From Ditylenchus dipsaci (lineage: Eukaryota > Nematoda > Chromadorea > Rhabditida > Anguinidae), in assembly GCA_004194705.1 (NCBI GenBank), contig SADC01001289.1:124001-188000 (forward strand): a DNA stretch of 64,000 nt, written 5' to 3'. Positions 1-9,819 of this stretch are shown here, piece by piece. Numbering within the stretch: the stretch's first letter is position 1; the number at the start of each line of letters is the position of its first letter. The notes under the pieces are model-generated. The model made no database searches and was not told the origin of the DNA. It worked only from the letters and a program-made list of their open reading frames with translations. The translations under genes and the position numbers were made by a program.

Positions 1-1085
1 ATTTGACTAAAAACCATCATTGACTGAATCTACTCCCCCCATGTGGTTCGAAATTTTTTCAGAATAAAAAAAGCCGGCTTTCTTATAAAATCAGGGTCGA
101 GAAACACGAATATGAGGTTATCTCCTCCATTCGAGTACTCTGCGTAAGAGGCAGCGAGTTCTGAACTAAAGCCGCACTTTTTGTCAATAATAAATATATT
201 TCGAAACACCCAGCTGCTATATTTGAGCAACTATTAGCAGGAATAAATAGATTTCGCATATGTGTTGAAATAGCACTTTGATATATTATTAAAACAGACT
301 CAACTAAGCTATTTAATGGCTCCTCCTTAGCTAATTTTAATTTGATAAAAAAAAATATTAGACTAAATTAAATTAATTAAATTTGCCTAATCTTCTTAAA
401 CTTTAACACTGTCGACTAACTACATATTTAAAAAGGTGGCAATCAGAGGGGGGGTGGGGTCAATTAGAAAAAATACGGTATCACTATAAATTAAATATTT
501 TGTATAAAAATATCTAAGCTCGGGTTATATTTTCGAAACAAAATTCAACACCAGCCTTTTAAATAAGAAAAACTTTGCCATAAACTATTTTTATATCTTT
601 TTATGCGTCACTCTCTTTTTTCATTTCAGTGCCTATAGTCGGCCCATTTGCCCATCATCCAATCCAATTATCATCACAATCTTTTTTTTTTGTTATTTTA
701 AAGTGGGGCTTCATCTTTTTGTTAGCTAGCTGACTTCTATTTATTCCACTTAATGTTCGGTTTAGTAAAAAAAATAGGAGAAGGGACAAATAGCACTGGC
801 AGCTTTTAAAGGCTTTAGCTTAGCTGGCTCAAAAATAGAATATTAAAGAGATGTCAGGCCTTTTTCATCAAAAAGAGATTTTCTACTCGTTATTACACTT
901 TCTATTTTAGCTATGACTTTTGCTTTTCTCGGTGTTTTAAAAATAGTAACATGCTTCACTGAGTAAAATGTCAGAAAGTTAACAATTTTTGTGATATCTA
1001 AATATGGAAAACCCTAATTTTTGGTTAAAGCTCCTTCCCAAAAGTCATTTTATTACAAATTCCGATATGAAAATCCGGCTAACAC
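1..1085. other. AT-rich non-coding DNA
   Basis: I see no supportable exon here. At about 447-482 is an isolated right end of the palindromic miniature element family A described below (short purine-rich run followed by AATACGGTA); its left half is missing. Confidence 0.5.
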
Positions 1086-1089
1086 CCCA

Positions 1090-1370
1090 AATTTGTTTGG
1101 CTAAAATTCACACTACACCTCCTAGTCGATTTCACTCTACACCTTCCAGAAATTTGCCTTGGTTCCCCAAGCTGATTTTTTTCATGGAATTTTTATTTCA
1201 TTACTTTGTTAAACTTTTTCACCATAAAATTTATGATTTTTCAATTAAAAATACAAATAAAAAAATAAAATATAAAAAAGTAACGAGATAAAAAATTCCG
1301 TGAAAAAATCAGCTTGGGGAACCAAGGCAAATTTCTGGAAGGTGTAGAGTGAAATCGACTGGGAGCTGTG
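1090..1370. repeat. Foldback element with arms around TTGCCTTGGTTCCCCAAG
   Basis: Two arms of about 90 bases are inverted copies. The left arm (about 1107-1205) runs from the ACACCT...TCGATTTCACTC stretch through the TTGCCTTGGTTCCCC block into a Phe-rich AT run. The right arm (about 1275-1365) mirrors it. The same 'GGGGACCAAGGCAA' block recurs at about 2246, 3403, 19714, 25720 and 61627, so it is probably part of a dispersed repeat. The ORF across it is palindrome translation, not a gene. Confidence 0.7.
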
Positions 1371-1438
1371 TAGTGCCAGTGCTCCTTTTTTTGCAAAACC
1401 ATTTTATTTACCCTAGTTTTTTAGGCATGAGATTAAGG

Positions 1439-1651
1439 CAGGGTACGTAACTCGAAATTTCAAAAATAAGGACACTTGGTCAAAATAAGGACATTTTCGG
1501 TTATTTTGGCAAAAATATGCTATTTTATCCAGTGCTTATTGCTTTTTTGGTGCTAAAAAATAAGATTTTGACTAAAAATTCTGAAAAAAAATAAGATTTG
1601 GGGTCCCGAAATAAGGACAAATCTTATTAATAAGGACGTTTACGTACCCTG
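1439..1651. mobile_element. hAT-type MITE with perfect 8-bp target duplication
   Basis: This 213-bp element starts CAGGGTACGTAA and ends TTACGTACCCTG, a perfect 12-bp terminal inverted repeat. It is flanked on both sides by the direct repeat GATTAAGG (1431-1438 and 1652-1659). CAGGG-type termini with 8-bp target duplications are characteristic of the hAT superfamily. The interior repeats 'AATAAGGACA' and 'AAAATATGCT' blocks, which recur at 46.8, 52.6, 55.4, 61.45 and 62.9 kb. It is non-autonomous, with no coding capacity. The intact duplication implies a fairly recent insertion. Confidence 0.9.
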
Positions 1652-1659
1652 GATTAAGG

Positions 1660-2950
1660 CAGGCCATCTTATGTTAGCTGGAACTAAAAGATGTGGTACG
1701 CATTTTTTCTCCGGTTCAAGAAATATATTTAAGTACTATTCAATAGTCTTTTTTTTTAAAAAAAATTATGGGTGGGCTTAGAAGTTGTTATTCACAACTA
1801 GTCAAAAAGTCGTGAACTGTGTGTCCTTTAATCTGAAGGTCTATGTGTGTTAGTGTGTTAAAAAATACTTAGCCCGCCTGTTTATTTTCGATTCTTTTTC
1901 AAAAGTATACTCAAGAAAACTCAAACATGTTTTTATACTTTTTTGAAATTCAGATAACACATTCGAGTTCGATCCCTAACATAGGCTGTAAAATTTATTT
2001 AACTGAGAACCAAAATAGGCGGTCTCCAAGTACCCTTTTCGGGTGGTTTACCTTGGTGCCCCAAGGCAAAAAGTCAAATTTTGGTCAAAAAAATTTCAAA
2101 AAAAATCATCTATTAGGTTAGAAACGGCCTGAAAACAGCTTTTTATTGTTTTAGTGCATAAAAATTACTTAGAAATGGTTAAAACACGAGAAGAGGGGAG
2201 AGGGTTGCGGGATGTTATATGCTACTAGGGCCAAAAAAATTAACAGGGGGACCAAGGCAATTTTTTAGTGGCCACAAAAACAAACTTAGAGCCAAGATTT
2301 TTTAACACCACTTAATGTTTTTCAAAGATTTTTAAATGCATGTTCAAAAAAATTGTTGACTAAGCATTTTCCTTTCTTTTTTTATGAGTAAACCACAATT
2401 TACTCTCTTTTTATCTCTAGAGGTGCCTGCCATGTGCTGCATCATCACTACCCAGCCCTTGCTGCCATAAATTATATCTTCTTTTCATTTACTGACGATT
2501 GACACAGCAGCATCTATTGTCTTCATCATTTGCTTCCTTGTCTTCTTCTCATCGTGCTCTTTTACCCCCAAATCTTCTTTTCTCATTTTTGAGTCATCAA
2601 TCTTTGGCTTTTTTGCTTTGAAGTTGTTATTAGCCTCTTAAAAACTTTTTGCTGTTTTGCTTTTCTTTAAATGCATGTTTATTTTCCTCACTTTAATGGC
2701 CAAAAGGCAAAAATAAAATTTGGAATGCATAAAAATAAATTGAGTTCCCAAGGAAATTCAATTTTAGTGCAGAGGACTAAAAAGGCCAAAAATATTTGTC
2801 AAATTATTGACTTTTGCAGCACTTTTAAAGTGTGTATTTTTTAGTTGTTGTTGCGAAACAATATGCGCTTGCTTGAATTATCTTCTAGAGAGTGAGCAGG
2901 ATTTGTCTGTCTAGTATTTATTCGCTATTGTCTGCTATTGCCCCTGTAAT
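1660..2950. other. Non-coding upstream region of the GDPGP1 gene
   Basis: There are no credible exons. It holds scattered 'GGGACCAAGGCAA' repeat fragments (about 2040 and 2246). Just upstream of the GDPGP1 start are pyrimidine-rich stretches ending in AG (about 2884-2889 and 2918-2924) that could be 3' splice sites for a 5' leader. Confidence 0.4.
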
Positions 2951-2954
2951 TATC

Positions 2955-5900
2955 ATGACATCGACTCTGACGGTGGACAATCACCTAAAACCTTCTAATG
3001 AAAATGATCAAAATGGGGAAGAATTGCCTTGGCCTGTCAACAAAGTGCACAGATCGCTTTCTACTGTTCAGGTTTATTTTCGGAATTTCGGGTTTTTTGT
3101 GATTTATTGAAAATTTTTTTTAGAATTTTTCTATTTAATTTTTGGCTATCTTTTTTAACTTAGTCGACGTGTACCATTGACCAAATAACAACCCCTTATT
3201 ATATTTCGACTAAGATTTCCGAGTTAAGGCTAGTTTTTATTATCAGTTTCAAGATGTGGCCCTCAATGAGTACCAATTTTTGGTCCTGTCGTTTTTTAGA
3301 ATTAAGCAAGGATAGGCCAGCGTATCTTAGACTTATGTATGATTCCGTTTTAACATACGCCAGCCAACCCCTGTCTTAGTCTAAAAAATTATAAAAACAA
3401 CAGCGGGGGACCAAGGCAAAAATTGGTACCAATGGAGGAAGAGGGGCCATGATTTTTAAATATTTAAGATTGGATTTTATCAGAGTTATACGGTAGGCTA
3501 GCGTACAAAGTAATAAAGCTTAAGTAATAAAGCTGCAAGTTTTCTAAACTAAATCAAAGTTCCACATTCATTTTGTTAAAACTCTGAACATAACTACTTA
3601 ACAGTCAAAGAGAGTTGAGAATTTTTTGTTAGTAAAGGCAAATAAAAATATTATTTTATTCAGACACCCTACGAAATACAAGCCTACAACAACAACTGGT
3701 CGAAAGCAACGCCTTTTCTGCAATATAGAACCAGTGATTTTGTGTATGATTTGAAGCAATGTTCGGCTGAGAGACTAGAAAACGGGGTCAGTTTGACTCA
3801 AATAAAATATACAAGTGCAAACACAAAAGAAATTTTTCAGTTCAAGCACCAGCTTCTTGACCAATGGGATTCGGCTAGGGAGAAAAAAGCATTTAACTAC
3901 AATTTGAACTGCTTGTATAAGCTGTTGGATGGTGAATATGATATGTCACTACAGGTATTTGCTTTTAATGGAATTCTGTGGCATTTAAACCTGAGAATTA
4001 AAAAAATAGGGGCCATTTTCAAGAAAAGTCCCAAAAAGTCCGATTGAGCCTTTTGGAAATTTTTGCAGTAAATGACAAAAAATCTTCAAATTGACTAGAA
4101 AAATGCTTTATGGACTTAAAAAGGCTTCTAGTTTTTTTTACATTTCTTATTAAAAAATGTGACCTGTTTTTTTCGAAAGGGAGATTCTCAGCTTTCTTTT
4201 TGGTTTTTCACTCATTTTCTGAAATGCAAAATCTGGACTTGCGTCTCAACTTACTCAAATGTCTTAAAATCCTGATACAGTCGAGTCTCGATTTAACGAT
4301 CACCCGATTTGACGATCACCCTCGATTTAACGATCACCTGGGTCGGTCCCTTCAATAATAAATTCCGTCAAATTACCCCTCGATTCAACGATCACTCTCG
4401 ATTTAGCGATCACCTGGGTCGGTCCCAGGGTGATCGTTAAATCGAGACTCGACTGTATTTATTCCCTGAATAAAAAAATTCCGTCCGATTTGTTTGTTCG
4501 GTATGAAAGTAGTTGCGAAAAATACAAAATTTGGCGCTTTCAAATGCAAAAGATTTTTCATGTAATTTTTTTCGCCTTTTATTTGTCGTAAATTGTGGAC
4601 TTTCATCGGGCGTGTATTCAAAATTTTTAAATTAAAGTTGAAATCTGAAGTTTTTGACCTACCTATACTTTTTGATTTCACATCGAATATGATAATAAAA
4701 ATTTGTAAGTCGATAAATTCCGTGGGTACCGTATTTTGTCTAATTATAGACCCGGGTCTATAATTTTTCAACCTCCTGAAAAATCGGAAAAATTTGATGT
4801 CGATCTTGAGATTTTCGGGTGCTCAACCAAAATCTAAAAAGTGGAATCAGCAGAACTCGTGGGAGCTAAGAAAATGCAAAAAAGATATTTGCAAAATTTT
4901 CACTCTGCGCTGAGATACAGACCCTCAAAGTTGAGGGGGTCTATAATTAGAGAAAATACGGTAGAAGTAAACTCACGACCTCAAAGAAAATGGCTTATTT
5001 TGCAATTTAAAACCCTGTGACGGAAAGCTTTACCACTGCGCCATACAAATACGTATAAGAATCTGAATCGAACTTTTTCGTGCTTTTTGAAAATCCGTGT
5101 CAATATCGTGACCGACATTTCTTTTTCTCTTTTGCTTAACTTTTTGACAAGCTCTTGATGCATTCTTTCTTAATAAAGGTCAATTTTTTTTTAAATTACG
5201 GATGTGGTCTATTTTAAGTAACTAAAGCAGCGAATTCTTTCGATTGAATCAGGGCTATTCAAATTTATTAAATGCTTTTAGTTTGAATTTTCGCATTGAA
5301 ATTTGTCTTTCAATCGGACGTTTTGGCACTACTCGGTTACCAACCCCTAATAATTTTAGGCTTAGCAAGTAGGCTTAGCCCTTAGGCTTAGTATTTGGGC
5401 CTCAGGCTCGGGCCTGACCATTACCAAATCTTAATTTTTTACAAAGCATGGTTTTAAGTAACCCTTGAAAAAATATTTAGAGGAGGGGAGTAGGTTTAAA
5501 ACCGAGTAGGTGAAAGGGTAAAAAAGTCAATGTTTTGTGTCTCTGATCTCTGCTTACTGTCGTCGATTTTTGGGGGAACTCGATAGGGTAAGAAGCTACC
5601 TACGCAAATATTTTAAAAAATGTCCTTGCTTTATTTTGTTAACCCTATATAAATTTTTTCAGCTTTGAAGTACTAAAAAAATATATTTCAGCTAAATGTA
5701 GAGCGCGGGACACTCAGACGGAAGCCAATGCGATTCTCTAATATTCGGCAGCCATTCAACCACCTCAGATGGAACTTCACCAAGCTCAAGCCAAATGAGA
5801 TTCTCTACATGTTGAGGTGTTTGGACAAACCATACACAAACGACAAACTAGACCTTCATGTGATGGCTGTAAATGCTAGCCCGCTGGAAAGGGTCACAGC

Positions 5901-8811
5901 CTTATTATTCCGTCCATGAACAAGTGTTTACCTCAGGTATTATAATTTTAAATCTAAGCGGAAATCACTAAGGAGAATTTTTAAGGTTTTAAACTTGACT
6001 GCTGTAAGAATGTCTGTCGATTTGATGCTTTTGGTCGAAGATGAAACATTCCATTTGCTATTTAATAGTTTACTAGGACAAGCTTCTGTAAATCATTTGC
6101 ACATACACTCTTTGTTTTGGCCGTACGAGAGTAATATAATTTATAGGGTAAGTAGTTTGCATCGTAGAAAAATATCTTAGAAGCAGGAACTCAATTTAGA
6201 AGGAGGGTAGGGGATGTGGGAGGATGACATCCTAAGAGACCGACCCTAGGGTGCTGTTGTATCGAAAGTACACTTGACTTAATTTTAGTCAAGGCTGACC
6301 AATTCGGTCCATTTTCGACTGATGTTATATCGGAGTGGTGCTGTATCCAGGTTCGACTGAACCGCTAAAAACATGGAAAATAGTAAATCGAAATTTAAAG
6401 GGTTAACATTTTACAGTTTAAACGATTTGGCTTTTATGGCCTGTATACAAAGCCAGACTACAGGCTGTACAAACTAGTAATTACTGGATAATTGGTACAG
6501 TCGAACCTCGATAAGCCGACACCCCAAGGGACCGAACTCAGGGGGTTGGCTTATCGAGACTCGACTGTACTTACAATAAATCTATGAAATATTCATTATT
6601 GTTTATCCACTCAATCAAAAACTGCAAGTGCATGCCCTGCCCCAAAGAGTATGAGTTCTCTGGCCGTCAACCTCCGAAGGGTATGAATTCTCTAACCATT
6701 TTTAGGCTTAGAAAGAGCCCATAGTTTTGGGAAGGGGTGCATTTGGGTGTTGTCCAACACAATCATGCTTTCATTTTTTCAGAAAGTGGAGCTGCTTTGC
6801 TCAACTTCTTCTCCAGAAACAGCTGGCCGTTCAGTATTCATTCTAAGAAGGCCACTTGGTTCATTCATACTTTTGTTTTTCAACTTTTGTGTGCCGGTGA
6901 CTTCGACAATTTTATTTTGTGAGTGAACTAAAACTTCTTTTTCAATATTTTGTGACCTAAAAAGTATTTAAAGAAATCTCACAAATTGCGCCAACTTTCT
7001 GACTAATGAAAATGTGGCCCATAATTTATTCATGAGCCGAGCTCCTAAGCTAAGAATAGCAGATCAAGAGTCAGATGACAATACTTCAGAGAATAATGCC
7101 AAGTTTGTGCCTGTGCACGGAGAGCCTCTGTACGTGACTGCATATTTGTACCCAAGAAGGAATCAGACTGGAGCGAAGCCCGCTACCAGTTTCTGTCCAG
7201 CATCTTTAGAGTTGTCTGGTCTTTTAACTGCTTACAGTAATAGCTTAATTTTTTTTGACAAAATCACATTAAATTTAATAATTTTAAGCTTACCGTTTCT
7301 TTGATTCTGCTACAGAGCAAACTGCCTTAAGGGTGATTGATGAAGACGCAGTTTTGCCAGAACATGAATTTGACAGTGTAAGAATTTTTTTTTAGAATTT
7401 AAAATATTGTTCATCTTTGATCGTCCAAATAAACTTTTTTGTTTTTTGGCTGACTTATGAAGAGGGGGCTGCGGTAACATGTTTTTTTCCTGATGACCAT
7501 TTTTTCAAAATGAATCCGAATGAAAACACACGAGAAATCCTACAGTTAATTAACGGGTCTCATTCTGAGTCAAAATGATTGAAAAAGTCAACGGGACAAA
7601 AACACCCGTGCCCCTCGAAATTTCAGTCAGAGACAGAAATTTATTTAGCTTATATTGCATATTTTCTCTAATTTAAGCCCTCCCCCACGCATGCCCTTAT
7701 TCAAAGGCAGTAGTTAACCACACAGATTCGTCCCAGTGATTGATTTACGACCCCCTGTCAATCTTGATTGTGCGGGAAAATTTTGCGGTAAAATTCAAAA
7801 TTGAGTTAGAGAGTCAGAGAAAACTCTTTTCTCGTAAATAATCACTGGAAATCTTGTGGTTAACTACTAAAGGCACATTTTTCTGCCCATTTTGTTTGAC
7901 TTCTCTTAGGCAACTTACCACTTATTTTGTAGCTCATCTCACTGGCTACACAGTTAGTGGCAACTTGCTGCAGGGCAGTCTTCAAAAACTGGGTCAAAAA
8001 CCTAATGCCAAGAACGCGATTTCGAATGACGGGCAGAATTAAATTACCGTATTTTCTGTAGTAAGTTACCCGGGGGAGTTATTTTTCAACCCTTAAAAAA
8101 TCGGAAAAAAAATATTTCGTTTTTGAGATTTTCGGATGCCCGACCGAAATCTAAAAAGTGGAATCAACTAAGATCGTGGTGATTAAGAAAACGCAAAAAA
8201 CAGATTTACAAAAATTTTCTTTAGGCTGAGATATGGGGTTGAAATAGGGGGAGTTATTAGAGAGGGGGGAGTTATTAGAGAGGGGGGACTTAATAGAGAA
8301 AATACGGTAATGATATTCACATTTAGTTAGCCGATGAGTTAGCTGATAGGTATGAAGGCAGAGTGCCCTGGAAATTCAGTGATGCCGACAAACAAGCCAA
8401 CCTTTTGTCTCCCACTCCAAACACACGGTCTTCTAGCTTGGTAGACAGGCGAAGGTGGTCTCATTGGTCCAGTAGTGCTTCAGAAAAACTTGGATCAGCA
8501 GAAACTGACTCTAAAGAAGCGGGTAAATAACAATTCACTATCTTTTATGTTGCTAATTTCACTAAGCAAGTTAAGGTAGTCGCAACTCTATCAAAAAATG
8601 GCACCAAAAGACTAATGAATCACTAACTTCCTACGAATTAGATGAGCTGTCCGATGCTTTTCACACCATCACTTCTCCTATACCATTGAAACACCACCAT
8701 TCTTTTAGCTCTAACAGCAGTTGCAGTGGAAGTCCTGTGTGTTTAAACAATTTAAGCCAGAGCAAAGAGGGATTCCACAAGTCCAACAGTTTAGATGAAG
8801 AAGATAGTTGA
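2955..8811 (+). CDS. GDPGP1: GDP-D-glucose phosphorylase 1 (nine exons, two apparent frameshifts)
   Basis: The enzyme is a HIT-superfamily phosphorylase that cleaves GDP-D-glucose with phosphate to GDP and glucose-1-phosphate, a cytosolic repair step for misformed GDP-glucose. Exons I read: 2955-3071, 3664-3954, 5692-5936, 5986-6147, 6783-6918, 6974-7236, 7316-7377, 8327-8522 and 8576-8811, all with GT-AG borders and matching phases (about 569 residues once two single-base losses are allowed). Diagnostic pieces: SDFVYDL (exon 2), LNVERGTLRRKP and NFTKLKPNEILYML (exon 3), the HIT motif NHLHIH with the preceding GQASV (exon 4), and FLTNENVAHNLFMSR (exon 6). One base is missing at 5890-5891 (restoring a GHSLIIPSMNK frame) and one near 6846-6851. 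A GTG-initiated extension exists upstream, but ATG 2955 is preferred. The last two exons add about 120 residues rich in Ser and His that ordinary family members lack. Confidence 0.88.
3296..3388. repeat. Family C palindromic repeat (GTAGGCCAGCGTATGTTAG type), intron copy
   Basis: This lies in GDPGP1 intron 1. Inverted arms read AAGGATAGGCCAGCGTAT and ATACGCCAGCCAACCCCTGTCTT, with a short AT spacer. Other copies are at about 19258-19388, 20216-20337, 36135-36270 and, truncated, 49222-49305. The termini resemble TTAGGCTTAGGCAAGGGTA. It is non-coding and probably a miniature inverted-repeat element. Confidence 0.65.
4276..4457. mobile_element. Family B MITE (ACAGTCGAGTCTCGATTTAACG termini), TA-flanked
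   Basis: This palindromic element begins TACAGTCGAGTCTCGATT and ends AATCGAGACTCGACTGTA. Internally it repeats CGATTTAACGATCACC several times around a GGGTCGGTCCC centre. TA at each end suggests Tc1/mariner-type TA target duplication. Related copies lie at 6496-6569, 22703-23692 (interrupted), 43305-43611 and 43833-43915, with weaker ones at 28.9, 33.4, 35.27 and 52.0 kb. It sits in GDPGP1 intron 2. Confidence 0.75.
4727..4963. mobile_element. Family A MITE (TACCGTATTTTCTCTAAT termini)
   Basis: Palindromic termini TACCGTATTTTGTCTAATTA and TAATTAGAGAAAATACGGTA bracket a conserved core containing TTTTTCAACC, GATTTTCGGGTGCTCAACC and GTGGAATCAGCAGA. TA is shared at both ends. This is one of at least eleven recognisable copies in the window and lies in GDPGP1 intron 2. 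Confidence 0.85.
4967..5050 (-). repeat. tRNA-like sequence (SINE head or degenerate tRNA)
   Basis: On the minus strand an A-box-like TGGCGCAGTGGTAAAGC is followed after about 55 bases by GAGGTCGTGAGTTTA, a weak B-box. The spacer is far longer than in a functional tRNA, and no cloverleaf closes convincingly. Similar tRNA-like traces are at 10.7, 20.8, 21.3, 25.2 and 63.8 kb, so a Pol III-derived dispersed repeat is more likely than a real tRNA gene. Confidence 0.4.
6496..6569. mobile_element. Family B MITE, short 74-bp copy
   Basis: It starts TACAGTCGAACCTCGATAAG and ends CTTATCGAGACTCGACTGTA, with a centre reading ACCCCAAGGGACCGAACT. TA flanks both ends. It lies in intron 4 of GDPGP1. Confidence 0.75.
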
Positions 8812-9815
8812 TCAATTTAAATCGGTAATTAATATATTTTATTGTTTTTGAAATTTTCACGTATTTTTGAATTTATTTTTGCCAAATAAAAATTTAAAAA
8901 ACACAAAGTTAAAAAAGCTTGTATTTGAAGCGAAAATTGAGTCTTCGAAAAAACGCTCACGCTATAGAACGATCCTCTTTGGTAAAAGGATGATCTGAGG
9001 CCTATCTCACTAATTTAAGATTGAAAAATTTTCTATGAAAAATTCGAAAATGGAAAGTGGAAAATGAAAAGTTTGTGTCTCACTAAACGAAAAAGGGAAC
9101 TGGAAAGTGGAGGAGTGCGCTATATCAAAAGGGTGTTATAGCGAGGGCATTTTATAGTAAAAGTGAACGCTTAATACAGAACAGGTGTATGTTAGGTACT
9201 TATACTGTTAATTAATTTTCAGTCAGCAAATTTTCAACAAATGCGACTGCTTCTAAAGTTACTTGTATGCACAGTTAACTACTGCCCTAATTTTGTTAAT
9301 GATGTTTTAGAATTAATTTTTTTGTGTTTATTTAGAAATCGAATTTAATTTATAATATCATTTTAATACAAAACTACAAAGAAGTTATGGAGCCATGGTA
9401 GTCGGCTAACTCGTCCGACCTGGCAATGTCAAGCTACATACGACAGCATATGAATCTGGTTATCAAAATGTCAGTTTGCCTTATTTCTCTGCTGGCCAAC
9501 CAAATCAGGCTGAAGGTTTCGTTTTATTGAGGGTTTCGGCTTATTGAAAAGTCGGGTTAAAGAGGTTCGACTGCATATAACGTTTCATATATTTTCCTTG
9601 GTCGGAAAATTCGTAATGAGTAGACAGCATGTTCTACTCAAAGTTCTTAAGATCAGTTTGTCTTCTGAATTTTCCAGACTTATACTGTATTTTTCATAAA
9701 TATACCGTCAATAATTTCACAGTTACTGTGAAAAACGGCTACTGTGAAAAACGGCTACCATCAAAATCCAATTTTAAAGAAATCTGTAATGTCCAAAAAT
9801 AACAATACTAATTCA
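7673..9815. repeat. Source segment of a 2-kb segmental duplication
   Basis: This segment (GDPGP1 intron 7, last two exons and the whole gap to the neighbouring pepsin-like gene) recurs in the same orientation at 32563-35225. The copy lacks the family A MITE at 8045-8309 and carries an unrelated insertion at about 33560-34850. Sequence identity over the exons is high, with scattered substitutions and small indels. Confidence 0.85.
8045..8309. mobile_element. Family A MITE with demonstrable empty site
   Basis: It begins TACCGTATTTTCTGTAGTAA and ends GAGAAAATACGGTA. The paralogous segment at about 32721-32741 reads straight through (TTAAATTAATGGTATTCAC) with only one TA. That is the exact pre-insertion site, so this is a real insertion with TA duplication. 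Confidence 0.9.
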
Positions 9816-9819
9816 ATTT
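8812..9819. other. Spacer between convergent GDPGP1 and pepsin-like gene
   Basis: The two genes converge tail to tail here, about 1 kb apart. It holds AATAAA-like polyadenylation candidates after the GDPGP1 stop (about 8884-8890), a short GAAAATGGAAAGTGG repeat patch (about 9040-9110) that is shared with 22.8-23.5 kb, and no exon I can support. Confidence 0.5.
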
